The notes under the pieces are model-generated. The model saw only the letters and a list, made by a program, of their open reading frames with translations, was not told the DNA's origin and searched no databases. A DNA stretch of 64,000 nt, from contig NW_019174033.1 in assembly GCF_001642475.1 (NCBI RefSeq), forward strand, positions 50,376-114,375, written 5' to 3'. Each line of letters begins with the position of its first letter. Positions within the stretch are counted from its first letter, which is position 1. The position numbers and the translations under genes were made by a program. Below, piece by piece: positions 56,848 through 64,000 of this stretch. The stretch is from Fonsecaea monophora (Eukaryota > Ascomycota > Eurotiomycetes > Chaetothyriales > Herpotrichiellaceae).

Positions 56848-58755
56848 ATGATGACTCCATCGAGACCCTACCCGGCGACGTTGACGCCACTACTAGTGCG
56901 GTACGGTCGAAGTACCTACCTAGTCTTAAGGACATTGCGCTTAAGGACGCCGATCTACGGCGCATTCGCCGGCTCACTCGCCAGCTCGAGGATGATGTCC
57001 AGTTTAATGAATAGGCTACCGCGGACCTCCCCCCGGAGGAAGATGACGCCGGCTTGCGCGAGGAATCGGACGACTGTACGGTGTACACGTCCCTCTTTAC
57101 CGGCCTCTTCTATCGGGTCGTCTACGACGAAGCCTATAAAGTCAAGAACCCTAAGACGATGAACGCGATCGCCATCGAGAAACTATACGCGCCTAAGAAG
57201 TAGTTCATCACCGCTACGCCTATGGTGAACCGGGTGTCGGACCTCCTAGGGTACCTGTACCTCCTCTAGAACCCGGCCTAGGAGACGGACCTACGGGACC
57301 TAGACGACTTCATCCTACCTACCTAGGCCGAAAAGATCTACTCGTCCCTGGTGATTACCGACGTTAAGGATAAATGTCCCCTATACATAGCGAAGTACGA
57401 CGAGTAGCCCCTATTCGTACTTAACCCCCGTCTATTCGCCTCGCTCATTAATAACGGTAAGCTAGAGAGTACTACGACCGCGTATAACGTACTCCGCACT
57501 ATTTTAGGTCTCATCTAGCTCCGCTAGACTATAGCGTCCCAGATCTGGCTAGAAGGCCACGACTACTACTAACCGGGGATTAACGTACTCATGTACTACA
57601 TCACGGGCGTGGAGCTGCGCCAGCGCGCGTACGAAGAGGACGAATATAAGAAAGTGTAGTCGACCTTTTCCCGCCACCTCATTAAGGGGGGCGCGGCGGC
57701 GGCTAAACCGAGTAAGAAACCGGGCATCGCGCTGTCCGGGCTACGGGACATGACCATCTACCGCCACCTCTACCTGACTACGTTCGACGGGCGGATGAAC
57801 ACGCTAATGCTCCGTAAGAAGGGCCTGAAAGGTGCGGTATAGGCGCGCGACTAGACCGAGAATACGGACGACTACGGCTTCACGGAGTACTTTCTGGCTA
57901 CCCGCCCCTCCCCGACCATCCCTAACTACTACGACCGGCTGGGCGTATACGCCTACTAGGCCGGGGAATCCGCGAAGCTGCGGTACCTGGCTAAGTACGT
58001 GTACATGGCGATGTAGGGCGACGAAGCGGGCTACTTCACGGGTAAGGTCGTGTTCATGATGAATTAGCTACACACCCAGTGGGGACCGGACAGTTTCCTC
58101 CACAACCTGGGGGTGAAATACTACGTCATCTAGCCTAGCACCACGGCGGCGGCGCGTAGCTCGATCCTGGCTAAATGAAACGACCCGGAGGACGACGTGC
58201 TCTTCCTACTATTAAATAGCCGGTCGTCCTCGCTCGGCCTTAACATCTAAGGGGCGTACTATAAGCTCGTGATTTTCGACATACCCGAGAACATCCCTAC
58301 CGTGACCTAGTCCATCGGGCGGGTGCACCGCCTAGGTTAAGAATACGTACAGTTCATCTAGACCGTGTGCGTGTTAGGTACGTACGACCAGTAGCTCTAC
58401 TCTAACGCTACGGCTAAGATGATGAGCTAACTCGCCGGGGAGGCGCGCATGGAAACGCAGATCTCGACCCTCGACCGCGAGCGGATGTTTACGGCGTCGA
58501 ACGACATGGACCCGACCGAGGCCTACCAGGTGGTGAAAGCGGCCCGAGACGACTTATTTATGGCGTAGGCCGAAGAGTACATTCGCCGGCAGCTGGGTCA
58601 GCGCTGCAGCCGCCTACACTGGCGGACGATGGATCTCCACGCGCCTTACACCGCGGCGGCGCTGGCCGACACTCCCCATCGCCGCCACCACGCGTACGAT
58701 CGACTGTTTACGGCTATCACGGCCGGCTAACGCAACCCCATCATCACTCTACCCG

Positions 58756-58877
58756 GTAAGTCTAGTCTGTATAGTCCGTAGGATGGATCCATTTACCCGA
58801 TCTCCCTGACGGATCCATTCTACGGCCTCCCCTCCCCCCTTTATCCGTGCCCTCGCTGACCCTCCCGATTCCTCTAG
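58756..58877 (+). other. SNF2 relic intron 3 with palindromic repeat
   Basis: 122 bp, donor GTAAGT, branch GCTGACC, acceptor CCTCTAG; phase 1. Contains CCGTAGGATGGATCC and GGATCCATTCTACGG as an inverted pair. Confidence 0.7.
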
Positions 58878-59800
58878 ATCGCCCCCCACCTAGTACGCCC
58901 TCTCGCACTCGACCCGGTCTCACTAGCGCGGTGGACTACTCGGTCGGCCTCGACACCCTAGTTAAGCGTAGCGTGACGATGGACTAGCGGGTCGACGAGG
59001 TGGAATACGTCCCTCGACTGAACCGGTTCCGTAGCGCTCGTACGGAGGAGTGGATTAACGAAGTGTCGACGTGGGTGGAACACCTCAGTAGCGGCATGAT
59101 CGTGGATCCCGAGTCTGGCCTCCTGTACCGCCCGGACGACGACACGTGGTGGGACAAGACGACGTAGGACCCCGTAGCGCCTCCGGCGATCGTGCCGGGG
59201 TGGTAATTCAAGTACGGCAACTTAAGGCTGGAAGACATGCGGCGGCGATGTGGCCTCCCCCTACGCGCGGCCCTCGAGGACGAGGTCGCCTTAGGTAGCG
59301 CGGACGACGACACCGACCACACTAACGATGACAACCCTAACGACCTCGAAGATGGCGAGATCCGCGAGCAGGAGGGCGAGAGCGGCGGGACGGCCATAGA
59401 CCCCCGCGGGCCGACTAACGCCACGACCTAGGACGCGCCCGTTAAGCCGTTCAGTAAAGGTAGTGAGACTACGGTAGCCGACGGTAGTATATATGGCGAT
59501 AAGGATGGCGCGGCCGAGGACGACCCGGACGACGATGAGGCGAAGGAGATTAGTGACAGCCCTAACACGCCGTATAGCGAGCTAGTGGATCGAGGACGCC
59601 CTCTAGTCGCGCTCCCGGAGGACTTAAATACGGATACGGATACGGCGGCCGCGAGAGCGGGGAACGAGGAAACGGCGGCGGGCGAGGGCTAAGGGCCGCC
59701 ACCTAGTAGTATAGGGGAGATAGTGTATAACTAGGTCAACGGGGTGGAGGATCCATTTATTTAATGGGCGTCGGCAGCCGGGCGTAAGTATGGATTATAC

Positions 59801-59940
59801 ACCATTTAGCCTACATCATTTAGTATGCGACTTTCAGCATGTAACATTTAGTAGGTAACATTTAGCGTATAACATTCAGTATGCACTATTCAGTACGCAC
59901 CATTTAGCATGCGACTTTCAGTATGCTACATACAGTAATT
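59801..59940. repeat. Degenerate short tandem repeat (CATTTAGYATGCGA type)
   Basis: About nine imperfect copies of a 14-18 bp unit such as CATTTAGTATGCGACTTTCAG, just downstream of the SNF2 relic. Confidence 0.65.
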
Positions 59941-60257
59941 AGTAAGGGATTTAGGGCCTGGAGTATGGAGCTGGAAGCATTAAGGTGGGAGTATCGAGCA
60001 TGAATACGGTAGACATAAGCGTACGGAGCATGAGCGAGCATAAGTACATGAAGTACTGGGACTGCGGAGGTACATTAAGTATATTAGAGGGTAGAGCTGG
60101 GAGAGGGATCAAGGAGTCTTACTGCTTAGGGCGGGATTTTTTTTTTAATTTTCGCTTTTTTTTTCGTGCCTATAGGACGTAGCTGGGTTGGAGATACAGT
60201 AACTGGCTAGGCGGCGATGAACCGTAAGAAATAGACGACGATGAGTAGTCTCGAGGT
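59941..60257. other. Spacer without recognisable content
   Basis: About 320 bp downstream of the SNF2 relic with poly-T runs (60,138-60,165). A short frame here has no recognisable content. Confidence 0.4.
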
Positions 60258-60740
60258 AGATAGAATGGATGCATTACCACCAGTAGCGGAGCGAGTACGA
60301 GGAGAGGAGAAGAAGTAGGATGTAGAATGGATCCATTCTACAGACGTACTGGAGAAAAAAAGATGGGAGATTAAATGGATCCATTCTACAGACATACTGA
60401 AAAAAAAAAGACGGGAGATAAGATGGATCCATTCCATAGGGATAGTAGAAAAAAAAAAGGGTAAAGATGGGAGATAGAACGGATCTATTCTACAGGCACA
60501 CTAGGGAAAAAAAAAAATGGGATGTAGAATGGATCCATTCCACAGGTATGGTAAGAAAAAAAAAAAAAAAAAGACGGGGGATAAAATGGATCCATTCCAC
60601 AGACATGCTGGAGAAAAGGAAAGACGGGGGATAAAATGGATCTATTCTACAGACGTGCTGGAAAAAAGGAGATGGGATATAAGATGGATCCATTCTACAG
60701 ACGTACTGGAAAAAAAGAGATAGGACATGAGATGGATCCT
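60258..60740. repeat. Tandem array of the AATGGATCCATT palindrome with A-rich spacers
   Basis: Nine to ten copies, 45-60 bp apart, of a 22-bp palindrome (TGTAGAATGGATCC overlapping GGATCCATTCTACA), each followed by GACGTACTGG-like sequence and a poly-A tract of 5-18 bases. The copy near 60,320 is a perfect palindrome; others differ by transitions. Confidence 0.9.
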
Positions 60741-61100
60741 AACCAATATGATACCCTGGGCATGGCCGATGCCCTCCCTAGTTAGGAAATATCTTAGTAC
60801 CGGGTTTGCTAAGCTACTACTATTTCAGGAAAAAAGCTCACCTAAACCTAAAGGCTATACCTAAACTTCGTAGTGCTCTTTAAATTACTCTAGGCGTCTT
60901 TAATTTTGTTAATTTCGAGAAGGTCCGCCTCGATTAATCCGAAAATCACCTTAGATTCATGAAAATTACCGTAGTGTAGAAGTTCGCTAACCCTAGGGCT
61001 ATTAGGGTTGATAATTTAGGGTGTTAAAAATCATGAATTTAAATTAGAAGCTCCCCCGACGTAGTCGACCTTCGCTGGCCATTCCGACTAGTACGCTACT
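60741..61100. other. Spacer before the OrsD-like relic
   Basis: 360 bp with no gene. Part of it (60,745-60,790) keeps CpA and TpG. Two TTAGGGT-like words near 61,008-61,022 are too few to be telomeric repeat. Confidence 0.4.
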
Positions 61101-63900
61101 TAATAGTCCCTCCTATTCTCCGATTAAGACTCCCGACGACGAGCTACATAACTGTATACTATATTACGAGACTTATCGTATTTAGATCTGCACCGTTTAC
61201 TAGTATACCGTATAGAACCTGGCCAAGTACCTACTCTATAAGCATACCTTCTCACTCGCTCGACGAAAGGCGATTATTTACGCCTATGCCCGTAATGATT
61301 ATATTCAGCCGGAGAAGGTAGCGACGCTAACGGGCATAATTAACCCCATCGAGGGCCTATAACCCCCTATTACTGTATATCGATGTCGTTAAGAGGGTTA
61401 CGGAGTCATTCGTAGTAATTACGATAACATTCGGAAGTACGCGAATAATAAACATTAATAGCGTAAATCTTAAGACTAGCCTATCTACTAGGACACTGTA
61501 TACGTATAGACGTTCTTTACTAATCGAAATCTTATTAAGTATTTTATAGTGCGCGTTAATGGTAGTTTAGCTAAGGCTAGCCTATAGATTTCATCGCAAG
61601 GACTACTATCATCTACCGCTTAGGTATAACCGACTGAATCATCTCAGGTCGATTAAGATGAACTAGTACAGATTTAATCGGAGTGGTCAGCAGCCCGCGA
61701 GAAGTACTATAAATCCCTTAAGTAGATGGACGAGGAGACGCTTAAGTAAGATCGTACGGGATGGTATACGTACACTAAATAGCCTTAGTACTTAGCGAAG
61801 CGAAACTTTCGGTTCTTAGCGTATACTAGTCGACTCCCTAACCGAGATGAAGTAGTACTGCGAGAGGGAGTCCGCGTACTCGATTTAGTACTATACCGTA
61901 CTTTAGCTAGTCTCTTAACCCTAGAGTAAGAGCTTCGACGCTGGCTCCGGAGCCCGAAGTAGGCCGAGCCCGATGTTAGACCGCTGTCTCGATTACAAGA
62001 GCCTAATAGCCAGGACCGATACTATAGCTACATGCGACGCTTTCTCTACCTCTTCTTACGGGTCTAGCTATCGGAGAAGCAGCTCAAGGAACTACTAAAC
62101 CCGCATTATAGCTCGGATCTCGCCACTAGGGACCTTAGTGAAAGTGAAAGTGAGAGTGAGAGCGAGAGCGAGAGCGAGAGGAGGAACGAGACGACATTAC
62201 GAGAGAGCCTAGTTAATCCGATAAAGGACGCTCGCGAGCTATTCCCGTAGTAGGGTAAGTAGCGATTACTCGTGTCGCAGCTCTATAATCAGCTACTTCT
62301 CCCTCGTAGATACTTAAGTACCGAAGGTGGAGATACCTCGCCCGAGGACGAGGCTAAAATGTAAGCTATGCTGGCCGTATTTCGCAGCTTTATCTTTCAA
62401 AAGGTCGGTAGCCGGTAGTTTAAGAGCGCGTTAATGCATTTTCTAGCCGTACTCGGTATTAACGAGGAAAATAATCGGCTCCGGCGAGCCCCTAACTTCT
62501 TATATATACTCGCCGGGGTCGTCTACTACATCCGGTTACTTAGAGTCGAGGTCTTATTACCTTCGAAAGACCGAGCTTAGTAAGATGAACTAGAAGAAGG
62601 AGAAGGAGATGAGATTCGTAAGCGCTTTCTCGACCAGCGACGATAATACCTCGCGGATGATAGTAGTACCTCTATAAGTAAAATGCTCAGCTTACTCGCC
62701 TATAGTAAACACGTTACGATAAATATAGGTAATGCGGGTAGTGTATCATAGTCTAAGGATAAAAAGACTCTTTTCTTTCGCGGACGTACTATCGAAGTCA
62801 CCCTCTTTCGCAAGATGATAGTAAATACTATTTAACGGGCGGAAGATATACTCTAGTAAGATTTAATATAGGTTAAGGATATATCTAACCGATTTAATGT
62901 AGCGCTACACTCTCTCGTAGACGACGTCACCTTTACCCGGCGAGGAATTTCTTTTATTAGTAAAAGTAGTAATAGTCTAAGCTAGGGTTTAGATTAGATA
63001 CTGAAACGAATGCTATACTAGCCGCCCGGATAACGGCTTCGGACTTAAGGGTACTAACGGGCGCGCCGGATTCGTCGCTATCTCCGCCGGGTCGATGACT
63101 TTTTACGACTACTCTTATTTTATGTTCATACGACGTATAGCTAGCCGGCTCGGGGTACGGAGATTACCAGCATTCGCTTTCAAAACGGGTACCTATAGGA
63201 CCGGAATGTATTCATCATCGATAGGTAAGTGGTAGTGGTGACGCGCTATTATAAGTCCCAGTCTTAGTTTGATCGGCCTAAGGTAGTGCCCCGATTCTTA
63301 CTATGGCGAGTCGGGCAGCTTATGGTCATTTACCTCGCGTACGTACAGCGACTCCGAGAGCATCTACTCGTATAGGTTTAAGATTAAGGGTAGAGTGATC
63401 ATATCTGGTACGACGAGAAGGGGATTCGGGATACGGATTAGATGACTAGCATCATTAAGTAGGAGACGGCCATTAGACTAGGACGTAGCTACACGACGCT
63501 AGACTACCATCACATTACTATTAGCATCGGGCGTATCAAGGTAGGAGAATCATTCGCCGCGGGCTATAAGGAAGAAATTAGAGAGGTCGAGGAACCGGAG
63601 GTCGAAGAAGAGAGTAGCTTAGATCTATAGAGTGGCCGTAGGGAGAAGTAAGGATCGCTTAAATATGGCGTACCGGTTAATATTATTACCTACTTATCGG
63701 TGCGGTCTCTCGAAACCTTTCGCCCACTCAGCGAGGGTTACAGTAGCTGGAGGGTAGCGTTAGGGTCCCCTTTCCTCCTCTTAATTTACTTTTTACTGGA
63801 TCTAGACCTTAATCTCGTACTAATATACCCTCTAGAACCCTCTAGAATCTTAAAAGTAAAGTAGGGCGGCGTCAGGAATAGAAAAGAGTTACTCTTTACC
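61101..63900 (+). pseudogene. OrsD-domain / telomere-linked-helicase-like N-terminal region, RIP-killed
   Basis: A plus-strand phase is open apart from stops (TAG, some TAA) across about 2.7 kb. A zinc-finger-like part near 61,380-61,460 (YRCR-EGYGVIRSNYDNIRK then NNKH) has Tyr at positions where Cys and His are expected, as RIP would give. Later segments ARELFP (62,228), a Ser-Glu repeat (62,140-62,195), FLYILAGVVYYIRLLRVE, MLSLLAYSKHVTINIGNAG and VTLFRKMIVNTI follow the order I recall from OrsD-domain proteins. In subtelomeric copies these are joined to a RecQ-type helicase. Any helicase part would lie beyond the window. Assignment is from memory of the family pattern. Confidence 0.5.
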
Positions 63901-64000
63901 TCATCTCTCTTCTCTTCGATTATCACATACTATATTATATAATCATAGACTATTCCGTTTTCGATTTATTTTCGTAGGGTCTTTCGCTAAGAGATTCTTA

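Larger units (their letters stand above)
54096..59764 (+). pseudogene. SNF2-family helicase-like ATPase, RIP-killed, with three palindrome-containing introns
   Basis: Reads from ATG 54,096 (MVPRRKRRSGTSSSSEAEP) to TAA at 59,762-59,764. Three introns are 55569-55777, 56739-56847 and 58756-58877, all GT...AG with CTRAC-like branch points and correct phases. The N terminus is basic, then has a coiled coil (54,200-54,370). Motif I reads GGGLVAKDYGLGKTS (about 56,220-56,262), Ia-like PTLVVAPPTTL (about 56,395), motif II VVYDEAYKVKNPKT (about 57,117-57,158) and motif III FITATPMVNR. The C-terminal lobe has LLNSRSSSLGLNI and SIGRVHRLG (about 58,210-58,340). The tail is acidic. Stops are mostly TAG with a few TAA. 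Order and motifs are those of SNF2 ATPases; motif II DEAY where DEAH/DEAQ is usual may reflect His-to-Tyr RIP. Role unknown. Confidence 0.75.

Noticed and set aside
60205..60723. Short proteins in the palindrome array (76, 67 and 68 codons)
   Set aside because: They are translations of the tandem palindrome and poly-A/T tracts, not genes.
61005..61025. Telomeric repeat (TTAGGG)
   Set aside because: Only two imperfect words occur; no tandem run.
36154..63900. UAG reassigned as a sense codon in the right half
   Set aside because: The TAG excess is fully explained by CpA-to-TpA mutation of CAG and TGG on either strand; TAA and TGA also occur, Cys/His-to-Tyr scars are present, and genes in the left half use TAG-free frames.

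Overview
The window is nuclear DNA of a filamentous ascomycete. Genes carry short (about 46-110 bp) spliceosomal introns with GTRAGT donors and CTRAY branch points, the regulators are fungal Zn2Cys6 proteins, and the right half shows repeat-induced point mutation (RIP). The gene content fits a Eurotiomycete-type genome (Aspergillus/Penicillium/Talaromyces relatives), but the species cannot be fixed from sequence alone.

Positions 1-31,000 hold a hydroxamate-siderophore (fusarinine / triacetylfusarinine C type) gene cluster: sidH (enoyl-CoA hydratase), sidF (N5-hydroxyornithine acyltransferase), a full-size ABCB transporter, and sidD/NPS6-type NRPS (A-T-C-dA-T-C). Further right come a head-to-head pair of paralogous Zn2Cys6 regulators, a 4CL-like acyl-CoA ligase that could supply the SidI (mevalonyl-CoA ligase) step, and a divergent TRI12/siderophore-type MFS transporter. 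SidH, SidF and the ligase all end in peroxisomal PTS1 tripeptides (SKL, AKL, ARL), which suggests that the acyl-CoA branch runs in peroxisomes and feeds the NRPS. A perfect iron-GATA (SreA-type) site lies in the ABC/NRPS promoter. Between NRPS and regulators (16.0-17.4 kb) is a mosaic of broken gene fragments joined by a short repeat.

Positions 31,500-43,900 are a nested retrotransposon pair. A minus-strand Ty1/copia element is split in its gag by a plus-strand Ty3/gypsy chromovirus with 189-bp LTRs and an AGTAG target duplication. Between pol and its 3' LTR the gypsy element carries an antisense, intron-containing gene for a Cys-rich protein.

Positions 43,900-64,000 are a RIP-destroyed, probably subtelomeric block. 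It contains a clean solo LTR with CTAGC duplications and several minisatellites. It also has four co-oriented gene relics whose frames stay open except for nonsense codons, overwhelmingly TAG: a very large aromatic-rich unknown protein, a small unknown protein, an SNF2-family ATPase, and an OrsD/telomere-linked-helicase-like protein. A palindromic repeat family centred on AATGGATCCATT punctuates this block between genes and inside all three SNF2 introns, and ends as a tandem array. This block and the antisense gene are the best candidates for something undescribed.
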